64,000 bases of DNA from Agapanthus africanus (lineage: Eukaryota > Streptophyta > Magnoliopsida > Asparagales > Amaryllidaceae), in NCBI GenBank assembly GCA_030015575.1, contig CM057339.1:695342761-695406760 (forward strand). Reading direction: 5' to 3'. Of this stretch, positions 11,657-22,345 are shown piece after piece. Made by a program: the position numbers and the translations under genes. The notes below the pieces were generated by a model. That model saw only the letters and a program-made list of their open reading frames with translations, ran no database searches and was not told the origin of the DNA. The first letter of the stretch is position 1, and each line of letters begins with the position of its first letter.

Positions 11657-14600
11657 TCACCATTAAGCTATACTAACTTGTGCTAACACGTTTAAAAGAT
11701 CGATCGAACGGAATTTCCGAAATCACATTTTTCAGCACTAAAGTTTCTGTTGATTTTTAAAAGGGTCTTAAAATTATTTTGAGCATCACAGAAAAACAAG
11801 CAGGCTTTTTAAAGAATAACAGAGAAATACGGTCCACTGAATCGTCCGTACGACCGCGGAACCGCGGTCAAAGCCTAGCTTTGACCGCGGAACCGCGGCC
11901 GTTTCGGCGTTTCAGTTTGTCATCTTTCTACTGTTGGTTCTTTGTTGGAAATTGTAGTTTCTGGTATAGTTCTTTTGGGCCCAGATTTTGTTACTGTACA
12001 GCAGATGTACGTGGGGCCCACTTCGGGAAATTTAGTCGATCGAAATTTTAAACTTGTTAGTATGCAGTACTTACTTTATATCTCCGACCGGGAATGTCAT
12101 TTGATCGGTAAACCGTGTCTGATTGTTATAGTTCTTTTAGACGGGTTTGCGAACGTGACATTCGCGTTGATGTTCTGTGTTGTGCTGTGATGTTGCGGAT
12201 ATGTCGTGGTGGATAGCAGGGTGCAATGATATTGTAGTTTGGATTTATTTGTACATTTGATATTACGGGGCGAGCGTCCAACATGTGGACTGCCGTCACT
12301 GCCTGTTGTATAATATTCTTTTGGGGCACGACCGGGTTGAGGTCGATGTACCCGTTGTACATATTTTATTTTCTGTACTAGGTTTATCCCGCGACGGAGT
12401 GCACGGATAGCCGGGTTCTGGAGGGCAACAGGTCCGTATCTCATGGCTTTGAGAGGCAGAGGGGCCTCACTCTAGAATTGGAAGACTATTCGCCGCACTC
12501 GCAGGGGGTACAGGTTGACCCAAGGGGGGGTGGTCAAGTTACCGGATTCCGTGAAGTGCCGGGTGGTCCATTCACTATGCTGTAGGGGGCTGTCTCTCTT
12601 CAGGTTTTGGCAGGTAACTTGCCTCACCCGTAGGGGTCTAGGTTTCATTGCACAGGCTATCCACACGACCAGGGGAACGTCGGGTTTCAGTAGCGGCTCT
12701 ATGAAACCCGAGGATCCCAGATTATCTGTATTGTTCTGTGATGCTTATTACTTTTCTGTAATGTTTCATATTGTCACGCCTGGAGAGATTATTGTATATT
12801 GGTATATATACTATTAGATGTTGTATATGTTTTACACCCGCGCTAGTCCAGTCCCCGCTCTGTCGTTAGTTAAGTAACCTAACGGGTGATGACGGGACCC
12901 AGTGACGAATGCGGATGGCATATACGTACATTTTATTTTCGTTCTTTTCTGGTGTGATTGATTGATGGGACTGCGTTGATTCTTATCAATGCAAGATAAA
13001 ACAAACCTATATATATTTGATGTTGTTGGAACAAATTTTAAAAATGTTATTACAAAGATGTTTCCTTTTGTTTTGCATAGCGGTATTCAGTTAGAATATC
13101 CTGCACCTCATTCCACGAGGCAAGGGCCGAGATCCCTTCACCGGGAGTGACCCTTTGGGCAGAAGTTTACGTCAGGGTAATAACTTTTATATAGTCGATT
13201 ACAAGTTGCTTTGCATCGCGGTATTCAGTTAGAATATCCTGCACCTCATTCCACGAGGAAAGAGCCGAGATCCCTTCACCGGGAGTGACCTCTTTAGCAA
13301 AAGTTTTCTCCACTATATTTTTATAAAAAGCTATCACGTTCCTTCAACGAGATCAAGTTCATTACGTTAAAGGTTTTTCGCCAAAAACCAGCCGTAGCCC
13401 TCCGTCATTTCATATGAATGGTCAGTAGTATTCAAGCTATGTATTTTGGCCCTTAGTCAAGGCATAGTGTTTGGTAGCTGCTGGGTATTCATTTGTTGCA
13501 TAGATAGATGAGTTGGTTTGGGACAGTCGTTCTGCCATTTTGGCCCTTAGTCAAGGGCATGTGCGGGTGGGTTCAAATCAACCTGGATAATGACGGGAAG
13601 AACTTGACATGTGACTTATGATATTTTGGCCCTTAGTCAAGGTCATAAGAGCATGGGGTAAAAATCATATCGGGAGTTTCAAACATACAGGAAACTTGCC
13701 AGGCATGCGCATACCTTCTGGAGTGTGATAACTTGAGTGGCTTCTATCAAGTTATCATGCGATGATAGTTGGATCCCGATTCTCACTGATGAGTTGGTTT
13801 ACTCTTCGGGTGATCCCGACTAATTCTTCTTTCAGGTTTGGAGGAGAATTTGAGATTACAGTGAGAGGTTTCCTGATTAGATAAAATGATAACCATTCTG
13901 ATCTAGGTTAGAGTGCATGCAGAGTGTTTCTTTTCTCTCTCTCTCTTTGGCAGCGACCTTTGACCGACCCTAGACTATGACTCAGTGACCAAGTTGACCG
14001 AACCTTCTTAAAATACTGGCTTTTGGATTGTCCGAGTTTCATAAGTCATTGTCGCTCCTTCTTTTACCCTTTGAATTTCTCAGAACACCCCGTATTACTA
14101 CGGATATCCACTTCCATTGGATAGATCCATCGTATGGTTATATACGAACTCGAAGGGACTTCTTCGAGGATGGATCCAGGTTCAGGAGAAATAGAATTGG
14201 TTTATTCAGTTGTCTTTTATTATCACCTTCTCTCAGGTTGTGAGGGCTCCTTAGTTTAGGAAAGTATACCTATTACGCTTATTGGATAGTCTTCTTCCAA
14301 ACCATAGGCAGGTGCCGAAAGGTAGGGAATGAAGAAAACCAATTAGCCTAAGTAGGGTGTACAGAAGGTAATAGCTAAAGACAAATAAAGGAATTAGAAA
14401 GAGGGCAAAGTAAATTGCGACTATTATCATTCACGACCTAAACCGCGTACTTCATCGCCACTCCTATTTCACCTTTAATAGAATAAGGTATTATTCAGTT
14501 GTCTTTAATCATCACCTTCTCTCAAGTTGTGAGTACTCCTAGGATTAGGAGAGTACACCTATTATGCTTACTGGATAGTCTTCTTCCAAACCATAGGCTG

Positions 14601-14881
14601 GTGCCGAACGGTAGGGAAGGAAGAAAACCATTTAGCCTAACGAAGGTGTACAGAAGGTAACGACTAAAGACAAATAAAGGGATTTGGAGAGATGACAAAG
14701 AAATATACGGTTACAGTCATGAATAGGATTATGGAAGAGGCATTACTAGGAATACCAGGATACCCCTACGAGACATTTTTAATGTTTCGGTTTCACTGCG
14801 CATTGTTAAAAGAAAACTGTTTTCCCGATTAGATACTTACTCCAGGGTATGTATTTACCAGGTTTTATTCTCATATCTTTA
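11657..14881 (+). other. Leader of element B with several internal repeat pairs
   Basis: No supported gene. It contains a 138-bp direct repeat (units at about 13073 and 13211, including AGATCCCTTCACCGGGAGTG). It also has three copies of TTTTGGCCCTTAGTCAAGG at 13444, 13538 and 13624, and a ~289-bp direct repeat (about 14205 and 14494, with CTTCTTCCAAACCATAGGC). The same three repeat sets occur in the leader of C in reverse orientation (about 46800-47030, 46464-46655, 45360-45930). Small open frames here are short and have no recognisable domain. Confidence 0.75.
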
Positions 14882-15098
14882 TGGATCCGTCAACAGAGTT
14901 AAACTCTGGGAAATGTCTGAGACAGAGAACTAAGCTCTGGAAGCAAGAATTAAAATTCTCAAAGAGGAAGTTCTCAGAAAAGAAGATGAGCAAAGTGAAG
15001 GCTCCTATGAAGAGACAACGGTATTTATAGAAGACAATGGAAACTTTTCATCTCCCAAATCCCTAAATGAATCCAACGGTCACAAAGATGACAGCGTT

Positions 15099-15562
15099 GC
15101 ACTCGCGTGCAGACACGTGAGAACAACGCTGTGGGGGCATTTGTTTCCTGATTTAAAATCAGAAAAGCTTATGGGAAAAGCTTCAGAAAGAGGGGCCACG
15201 TGCTCACACGTGACCAGCAGTCACGTGTTGACACGTGACATATGAAAACAGCGGAAAAGGCTTATGGGTTCCCTGATCAAGTCAAGGAAAAGGTCCACTG
15301 ATCAAGTCAAGGAAAAAGGCGTCAGAAGAGGTCACGTGTTGGCACGTGACGCTCGAAGCAGCAGACTGGTCCTTCAGCCGAATAAAAAAGAAGGAGGCTC
15401 CTAACAGGGGTCACGTGTTCACACGTGACCAATGGTCACGTGTTAACACGTGAGGACTAAAACAGCAACCAGAAGACAGCGCAGAAAGAAAGAGGACTCC
15501 TCGTTCCAAAGAGGGTCACGTGTCCACACGTGACCATGGGTCACGTGGTCACACGTGACCGG
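15099..15562 (+). repeat. Array of CACGTG-based palindromes upstream of the D TATA box
   Basis: At least seven copies of the form TCACGTG-NNNN-CACGTGA (for example near 15221, 15330, 15407, 15434, 15513 and 15539), plus an imperfect one near 15099. CACGTG is the G-box core bound by plant bZIP and bHLH factors, so these are candidate promoter elements. Four more copies lie at about 16602-16810, and all recur in the 3' LTR at about 34895-35355 and 36395-36605. Confidence 0.85.
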
Positions 15563-15878
15563 CTTTCAAAGCCCATTTTGACGACAGAATTAAATTCTGA
15601 GGGAGATTTGAATCTTTCCAAAGGAAAGTGATTATCTGAGACCAATCGAATTAAAGATTCAGAAGTGATTTAAATATCATCTATCTATGGAAAATCTCGG
15701 GTTTGGAAAGATTTCCCCCTTAAATCTAACCAAAATAACAAAGGAGAATCTCTGGATTTAAAATCCAATGGTGAATAAAATTCACCTAATAATCCAAAGG
15801 TCCAGAACGAATGAAGGATGCAAATCAAATCTCTCAATGAAGATTCGTCACAAAACTAATTTATTCGGCTGCGTCTCC

Positions 15879-15886
15879 TATAAATA
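15879..15886 (+). promoter_or_regulatory. TATA box of the D LTR promoter
   Basis: TATAAATA is embedded in the palindrome CTCCTATAAATAGGAG. It lies between the CACGTG palindromes and the downstream TTYAA palindromes, and a start site about 30 bases downstream is expected. The 3' LTR has the same box at 35672-35679. Confidence 0.75.
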
Positions 15887-16019
15887 GGAGCCAAGAGATA
15901 GAGAGAAAGAGATATACGCAGAGGGATGAAAAAGGAGAGAGCCTTGATACTTTGAAGGAACTTGGATCTTCTGCAAAAGAAAACCCTAGGTAAGAAAGGG
16001 AAGGCTTTCTGAAAGAAAG

Positions 16020-16570
16020 AGAACTCAATTCTCAACAGAGTTTAACTCTGATATATGAAACAGAAGAACATATTTCTTCTCTCTTTGATAGAGGATCTGT
16101 AAAGAGCACATCTCCCCTTGAAGTTGAGAATTTAATTCTCGATGGGTTGAGATCCTGCCATGCAGATCCAAAACATAGAGAGGGAATGCAAGCACGAGAA
16201 TTTAATTCTCACAAAACTATAGGAATTTAATTCCTTTAAAATAAAATTAGGGCTTGACCCTATATCATGGGAATTTAATTCCTTCAGAACAAAGAGAAAC
16301 AGGGTTTAACCCTAATTAAGAACCTGGTTCTGTTGAAACAGCGGGAATCTAATTCCCTTAATCATAATTTAACAGAGAATGGGAGTTCAATTCCTTAAAA
16401 GCTTTTATTAGGGTTTAACCCTATTCAGTTCTTCGCATATATGAGGAATTTAATTCCTACAGAAAATTCAGAGTTCAACTCTGTTCCAGAATATAAGTCT
16501 TCAAAAGGAAGTAGGAATTTAATTCCTCTGAAATTTAAAGCTCGAGGAATTTAATTCCTGAGAAAGATCA
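16020..16570 (+). repeat. TTYAA-centred palindromes, first group
   Basis: About 13 short palindromes share a centre TTTAA, TTCAA or close to it but have different matching arms: GAGAA/TTCTC, AGGAA/TTCCT, GGGAA/TTCCC, AGGG/CCCT, CAGAG/CTCTG. The 3' LTR repeats the set at about 35810-36360. Similar ones lie upstream of the TATA box (CAGAGTTAAACTCTG near 14894, CTGATTTAAAATCAG near 15152) and just outside the 3' LTR (34376-34630). Confidence 0.85.
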
Positions 16571-16814
16571 ACAGATTCTCTAAACAATATACATAGAGGC
16601 AGGGTCACGTGTCACCACGTGACCCCCTCAAAAGAGCTACAGAAAGCCCTTTGAGGCAGTCCCCCACGTGACCCACGTGACCCTTGACAGAAACTCTAAT
16701 ACATAGGCATATGAATGCCCGTCACGTGATGGCACGTGATGTTCTGAAAGATGCAGCGATTTCAGCAGAATAAATGGAAAGAGGGCGTTCTCACGTGTTG
16801 CCACGTGACCCCTT

Positions 16815-17170
16815 TTGCCTTAGTGTTCAACACTAAGTTGGAATTCTTGAACACAGTACTGAAACACTGTTGGGCCTTAGTGTTCAACACTAATTAAAGA
16901 ACCTTATTTACAGTGTTCAACACTGATTACCTTAGTGTTTAACACTAATCCGAGATCTCCATTGTAGTGTTCAACACTGACTACCTTAGTGTTTAACACT
17001 AATTTGAGAGCTCTGTTGCCGATGCTTGATACCGATCTGTTTTAGTGTTTAACACTAATCTGAAAGCCTTGTTGCTGGTGTTTAACACCAATTATCTTTT
17101 AGTGTTAAACACTAACTTGTCAACCTCATTCCCAGTGTTCAACACTGATTGCTCTGAAGTGTTTAACACT
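16815..17170 (+). repeat. TTYAA-centred palindromes, second group (AGTGTT type)
   Basis: About 11 palindromes of the AGTGTT(T/C)AACACT type at 16-60 bp spacing. Outer bases vary in step: TTAGTGTT with AACACTAA, CAGTGTT with AACACTG, GGTGTT with AACACC. The same group is in the 3' LTR at about 36608-36965. Confidence 0.88.
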
Positions 17171-17379
17171 AGGCTTTGGCCCAATGGGCTAAAGGGATAG
17201 AGGCAAAGCCTCTCCCTCAATGGATCCACAAGAAATCAATATTCCAGACATGATAGGACTTAGCTCAAGCTGGCCATAAGTCCTCAATTCGTAATTAACT
17301 GGGCCAATGGGCTCATAATATATTTAATGGGACTTGATCCTAAATTGGGCCAAGGACTATTTAATCCATTCCGGTCCTA

Positions 17380-17460
17380 GGGTACATCTCTTCGCTCCTT
17401 TGATACTTGGCATTGTAATCCCTCAATGTTTTCAAAGAGGTGATGGGTCCCGACGACCAC
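17380..17460 (+). repeat. Two-stem ~80-bp motif, copy 1
   Basis: Outer arms CCTTTGA (17397-17403) and TCAAAG (17432-17437). Inner arms CATTG (17411-17415) and CAATG (17424-17428). Copies 2 and 3 are at 18309-18385 and 31399-31477. Both stems are kept although their bases differ. Confidence 0.8.
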
Positions 17461-17504
17461 CCATGATATGGATTGTGGGGTCCTTAAACCCATGTCTAAT
17501 GCAA

Positions 17505-18020
17505 ATTCCTGGTTACGTGGAACGTGGATAACGTCACTCTTTGACCCCGCGGAAAACGTCCAGAGCGGAGCCTAGTCCTCGCCGAGCACGGCAGTGAACC
17601 CGTGTGAAGCATCTAGTGCAAAATTCCTGGTTACGTGGAACGTGGATAACGTCACTCTTTGACCCCGCGGAAAACGCCCAGAGCGGAGCCTGGTCCTCGC
17701 CAAGCTCGGCAGTGAACCCGTGTGAAGCATCCAGAGCACATACTGGACTGTGGGGTCCTTAAACCCATGTCTAATGCAAAATTCCTGGTTACGTGGAACG
17801 TGGATAACGTCACTCTTTGACCCCGCGGAAAACGTCCAGAGCGGAGCCTAGTCCTCGCCGAGCACGGCAGTGAACCCGTGTGAAGCATCTAGTGCAAAAT
17901 TCCTGGTTACGTGGAACGTGGATAACGTCACTCTTTGACCCCGCGGAAAATGCCCAGAGCGGAGCCTGGTCCTCGCCAAGCACGGCTGTGAACCCGTGTG
18001 AAGCATCCAGAGCACATACC
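17505..18020 (+). repeat. ~118-bp direct repeats in the D LTR
   Basis: Four units begin TTCCTGGTTACGTGGAACG and include TTTGACCCCGCGGAAAA, then a 53-bp stretch ending GTGAACCCGTGTGAAGCATC. They form two pairs separated by a spacer. The same sequence builds the 171-bp array inside the element at 29968-31275, and the 3' LTR copy is at about 37298-37800. Confidence 0.9.
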
Positions 18021-18308
18021 GGACTGTGGAGTTCTTAAACCCATGGACTATGACGTCCTTAACCTTGACCGAGATGTCTTAAAACTAACAATGGACCGCA
18101 ATGTCCTTAAACTACCCATGGACCGCAATGTCCTTAAACTACCCACGGACCACAATGTCCCTAAACTAGAACAATAGAGCCCCCAAATTCTCTTTTGTCG
18201 GATCTAAACGGTCCCGTTTAAGTTGATCTTAGCCTCAAAGATGGCTAACGAATCCTTAAACCTTCAAGAAGACTGGACTACGAATCCCCCCAATTAACTC
18301 TGGCTCGA

Positions 18309-18385
18309 GGGTACATCTCTGAACCCCTCTGACACCCGTCGTTGTAATCCTTCAACGTCGTCAGAGAGGTGACGGGTCCCGACGG
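18309..18385 (+). repeat. Two-stem ~80-bp motif, copy 2
   Basis: Outer arms CCTCTGA (18326-18332) and TCAGAG (18361-18366). Inner arms CGTTG (18340-18344) and CAACG (18353-18357). Against copy 1, both stems have changed on both sides and still pair. Confidence 0.8.
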
Positions 18386-18979
18386 CCACACACATACGAT
18401 GGACCACTATGTCCCTAAACTGGAACAATGGAGCCCAAACGCTCTTTTGTCGGATCTAAACGATCCTGTTAAGTTGATCTTAGTCTCAAATCGGACTAAC
18501 GTATCCTTAACAAACGTTTGAGTTAATCTTAGCCTCGAGAATGGCTGACGTATCCTCAAACCAAACCCCCAAACCCAAATCTAAGATAACTCGGATTTGG
18601 ACTAGTCCACGCCCTACGGGCGACGACATAACTCAGTCTCCGTAAACAATCCACGGGCAACAAAACATAAAATAAACACACACGACACGAAGCGACCATC
18701 TGGAGAAGGAGAAAGTTGCTACCGCGATGCGGTAGCGTAATTAACTGCAGGGGCTTGCGCCTGCAGGGAAGTGCGTCCCCACAATCAAAAACCCCTCAAA
18801 CGAGGGGGAATCTGACGAAGTCTGCTACATCGGCCGCATCCGTCTAAACCCCCGATGCACGGTGCCATAAACAACTTGGCATCTTCGGAGAGATGGATGG
18901 ATAGCACCAATTAGCATCTGCCCCGAACCTCAGGCACAGACGCCCGAGTCCAGGCCGCCGTTCGGAGGGGAACAGATTC

Positions 18980-18998
18980 TGGCACGCCCGGTGGGACC
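18980..18998 (+). other. Primer-binding site of element D
   Basis: TGGCACGCCCGGTGGGACC, five bases after the LTR end. It is the kind of site found after Tat/Ogre-type LTRs. I do not assign the tRNA with certainty. Confidence 0.8.
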
Positions 18999-19063
18999 TT
19001 TTCCTCTTTCCACTCCACACTTCGTGTGTCGTGATTCGCGAACCAATCGCGGTTCGCTAATGG

Positions 19064-19558
19064 TTGCCCTTGGGTTTCAAGATACTAAGAATTGGCATCT
19101 TGCTTATTGCAGAAAGCAAAGGATCGATGGCTTCTACTTCTGCGAAATTCTCCGACTGCTCAAACTGCAATTACGACCAACGCTTTACCTCGCCAGGAGA
19201 TATATCCTATGGACCCCAAGCTGCTTCGTTGTTCACAATGCCGGTGGACCAGGTGACTCAAGCCACTATCGGATTGTTCTTTGGGACTATACTCCCACCA
19301 TCAAGCTTCGCGGCGCCGGTGATGACAAAGGAAGCTCTCAAGAAGTCGGTCTTTGACCGTCTTGCCCCTGCCGCGGCTCCTCTCAACGAGTCGCCCAATG
19401 TCAACGCCTCGGTCTTCTCTAGATTGGGCCAGAAATCCTGCGAACTCGTCACGGGACCTACAATCTCAGAGAAGGCTGCTTCTAAGAAAATGACCGGTCC
19501 TGCTCCTGAAGACATCAAAGCGACTTCCCTGCCACAAAGTCGATCTTCACAAGATTAA
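19064..19558 (+). CDS. Element D: leader frame upstream of gag (SVFDRL-motif protein)
   Basis: A 164-residue frame between the primer site and gag. It shows KKSVFDRLAPAAAP (about residues 91-104) and NASVFSRLGQKS (about 114-125); an F-R-L motif of this kind occurs in proteins upstream of gag in Tat-type elements. The region is rich in Ala, Ser and Pro, with no enzyme motif. Role unknown; it may be an extra structural or RNA-binding protein. The true start may be the internal ATG of MASTSAKFSD rather than the first ATG. Part of a fossil element. Confidence 0.55.
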   Translation: MPLGFKILRIGILLIAESKGSMASTSAKFSDCSNCNYDQRFTSPGDISYGPQAASLFTMPVDQVTQATIGLFFGTILPPSSFAAPVMTKEALKKSVFDRLAPAAAPLNESPNVNASVFSRLGQKSCELVTGPTISEKAASKKMTGPAPEDIKATSLPQSRSSQD

Positions 19559-19782
19559 TGGCTTCAGCTCCCGCTCCTGCTGCACGAAGGACATCGGTCT
19601 TTGACAGGCTAACACCAGCAGCGACCACCCACCTACACAGGGGGCAAGACGAAGCCATTCTCACCGCTGAACCAGCGCCGTCCGCTCGACGCGCTCGACG
19701 TCGTCATTGGCGCCGAATAAGGAAGGCTGGGGGGCAACTCCCCCTCCGGATTGACTCCACCAGCCCCGGTGGCAGAAGTTGA
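19558..19782 (+). pseudogene. Element D: second SVFDRL-motif frame
   Basis: A 74-residue frame that continues the character of the one before it: SVFDRLTPAATT, then an Arg-rich stretch (SARRARRRHWRRIRK). It is likely part of the same leader coding region, which here is broken. No domain beyond the repeated F-R-L motif is visible. About 300 bases of further non-gag leader separate it from gag. Confidence 0.45.
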
Positions 19783-20089
19783 TGCTGCTGTTCCAACTGG
19801 GAACAGCTTCGAGATGCTAAATAAGGTGCGAAGGAATTCCCCTACTGCAGTGCTAAAGAGGTCTCCTCCCTCATTAAAAAATGTTGTGGAAATAGAATCA
19901 GAATAGCCCCGATCTCCTCAACGGCTGTCTTCCAAAATCTATAAGGTTTGGCGGCAGGCCCGAGACTCGATCGTCGATCCAAACTTCTCCCGCCAGCACA
20001 AGAAGCTAAAAATCCAACCGGAGGCCGGTCATCAGGCTAAACCCCGAAAGGCTATCTGGACGCCCACCTCAACGGCCCCCTCAACCTCC

Positions 20090-22300
20090 ATGACTCATAA
20101 AAGGAGGAGGCCAGAAAAGATCCCTCACCATGCAACAACAGCTAAAAGCACTGAGCCCAGACGCCCTAAGTCTGGGGGCATGAGGGTGCACACTGTTTAT
20201 ATGGCTTTCGGAAAGGAGGAAAGCCGCACCTCTACGGGCCACCGACCGCTGACCCGATCCGTGACGAAAGCCCAGGAGCAGCAACAAAAGCTTCAGGAAA
20301 TGATGAATGCTATGGCCGCACTTACCGGACCAAAAGAAAGCCCAGAAACGTCCTCAGACGCATGCCAGGAGGAGGAAACCGACGCTGAATTCCTTCGCCG
20401 GACACTGGAGAAAAAGGACAAAGAGGCTGCTGAACAAGCGGCCAACATACAACGTATGGGCCTTCTCTTCCAAAATATGATAGGAATGATGATCCAGCAG
20501 GACCTGCCCGCCGACGATCCCCCAATCGTTCTGGAAGACGACCGGGGAGAAACGTCAAATCCACCACCAGCCCTCTCAACGGCCAAGGAGGAGACAATCT
20601 CTAAAGCTGACTTGGCTGACTACATAGCCCAGCAAATCCGGGTCCATCATACGACTGAAACAGCTGGTCAAGTCGTGAAAACGGGGCGGCCGTATCCGAG
20701 CTGGTACGATCAAATCAAATACCCGCAAGGCTATACGATACCGAAATTCCATGTGTATAAGGGGACCGGCAATCCCCATCAACACGTCGCCCAGTTCCGG
20801 GCCCTCTGCGGTAACACCGGCGGTGATGATAAACTGTTACTCCGTCAGTTCGTTGGCAGCTTATCAGAAACAGCGTTCGAATGGTATTCGGAACTCCCGA
20901 ACGATTCCATCAAAACGTTCGCTGAAATGGAGTTGTTATTCACTCAGCGGTTCGCAAGTGCCAGCGAGCGCACTCCAATAACTGCATTGATTAACGCCAG
21001 GGTAAAACCAGGCGAAACCTGGGTCCAGTATGTTATACGCTGGCGGAATTTGTGGTCGAGATGCGAGCAACGCATTGAGGAGGCACCCGCAGTGGGCATG
21101 TTCGTGGGAACCCTAGACCCCCACGCAACTATTTCCCAGTTCATGATGTTCTTTAAGCCAACCACATTCCAGGCTTTAATCGACAAGTTGGCTCAGATGG
21201 AACAGATGGGTCATAGACCACCTCCCCCGAAGTCGGAACCTCGGAATGACAAGGGTAAAGGAAGGGCAACCTTTGTCGCGAATGCCCAACAGCAACCTAA
21301 CGCCCCAAAACCGGCAGATCAATTGGAAGAAAGACGCCAGTATTATAATGAAAAGATGAAGCGTCCCTACTCGTTCCCACGAGACAAGACGAAACGGTTA
21401 TTCGAGCTGGCAATACGCAACAGACTTATAAACCTACCAAATCCAAGGCGACCGCCACAACCCACCGAGGTGAATAACCCTAACTATTGCCCTTACCATC
21501 AAACGGTAAGTCATCCGATTGAAGATTGCTTCGTCTTCAAAGGATGGATTGAAGATCAATACCTCCAGGGGAAGTTTGTACTGTCCGAAAAGTGGAAGGT
21601 GAACCCACCACAACCGCATACTCCTAAGAAAGCAGATACACCGGGGGCAACCTGCTCCTTTATTGAAGAAGCTCCATGGGAGGTCGTGCTATCAACGAAA
21701 ACCAAAAGAATGCTGAGAGACCTTCACGCGTGCCCTGCGATCGAATGGAAGGACCCTCTTGAACCTCAAATTATCGAAGGGATGTTGAAGCCCCGCACAA
21801 TTACGAAGATTCAGGATAAAGGCCCAAATACTCATGCCCAACCGTCAAAATCTTCAAAGAAAAAGAAGAGGAAATCCAAGAAGCCCGCGAAGCTTGGAGA
21901 CGAGCACACGAACTTGCAGAAGCAAATCGACGCGCTGGAAGAATACAATCAAAAGGCACGAACTCCTGTCACACTGCAAGAGTTTCTCAACCACATCTTT
22001 CAAGAGGGAGATGATGGAGAGAGCTCGTCGGATGAATCCGAAGGGTATGTGGCGAGTTGTAACGTAATCTCCCACTCGTTTACCGATGATGAGAAAACTC
22101 CTGGCACTAAGAAGCTGGAGGCAGAGCCTGAACCAGAGCGTGCGTGGCCGACAAATGAAATGATCAATGCCTTTCTAGACGAGATTCGGCTAAAGAGTAA
22201 AGCGGATCAGGAGCATGAGATGGCAGCGTCAGAAGGAACCAAATGCAGGCGACTGAACGGAAGAGTTGAACTACCCCCGCCAGAGCGAATGGCATCCTAA
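20090..22300 (+). CDS. Element D: gag polyprotein part
   Basis: A 736-residue frame. Residues about 200-370 hold the retrotransposon gag domain: YPQGYTIPKFHVYKGTGNPH, then QFVGSLSETAFEWYSELP, FAEMELLFTQRF and GETWVQYVIRWRNLWSR. Around residues 424-500 is a module PYSFPRDKTKRL...YCPYHQTVSHPIEDC with Cys/His spacing like a degenerate zinc knuckle. The C-terminal third is basic, then acidic, with a KKKKRKSKK tract. It would form the particle and bind RNA. The length exceeds common Gypsy gags but fits Tat elements. Fossil element part. Confidence 0.9.
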   Translation: MTHKRRRPEKIPHHATTAKSTEPRRPKSGGMRVHTVYMAFGKEESRTSTGHRPLTRSVTKAQEQQQKLQEMMNAMAALTGPKESPETSSDACQEEETDAEFLRRTLEKKDKEAAEQAANIQRMGLLFQNMIGMMIQQDLPADDPPIVLEDDRGETSNPPPALSTAKEETISKADLADYIAQQIRVHHTTETAGQVVKTGRPYPSWYDQIKYPQGYTIPKFHVYKGTGNPHQHVAQFRALCGNTGGDDKLLLRQFVGSLSETAFEWYSELPNDSIKTFAEMELLFTQRFASASERTPITALINARVKPGETWVQYVIRWRNLWSRCEQRIEEAPAVGMFVGTLDPHATISQFMMFFKPTTFQALIDKLAQMEQMGHRPPPPKSEPRNDKGKGRATFVANAQQQPNAPKPADQLEERRQYYNEKMKRPYSFPRDKTKRLFELAIRNRLINLPNPRRPPQPTEVNNPNYCPYHQTVSHPIEDCFVFKGWIEDQYLQGKFVLSEKWKVNPPQPHTPKKADTPGATCSFIEEAPWEVVLSTKTKRMLRDLHACPAIEWKDPLEPQIIEGMLKPRTITKIQDKGPNTHAQPSKSSKKKKRKSKKPAKLGDEHTNLQKQIDALEEYNQKARTPVTLQEFLNHIFQEGDDGESSSDESEGYVASCNVISHSFTDDEKTPGTKKLEAEPEPERAWPTNEMINAFLDEIRLKSKADQEHEMAASEGTKCRRLNGRVELPPPERMAS

Positions 22301-22345
22301 GTAGACAAGAAGATATTCAAGACGAGGAAAAGGTTTGCCAAAACC

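Larger units (their letters stand above)
14882..18974 (+). repeat. 5' LTR of element D (~4.1 kb)
   Basis: It matches 34676-38794 over its full length. It ends GGAGGGGAACA at 18974, just before the primer site. The exact left edge is uncertain by about ten bases because the two copies differ there. It holds a TATA box at 15879, many short palindromes (15099-17170), ~118-bp direct repeats (17505-18020) and 27-bp repeats (18080-18175). The 3' LTR has one more 27-bp repeat copy than this one. Confidence 0.93.

Noticed and set aside
20081-20597. Antisense open frames within the gag of D
   Set aside because: They are shadows of the gag frame on the other strand, with no domain and no conserved start, unlike the antisense frames at 32-34 kb.
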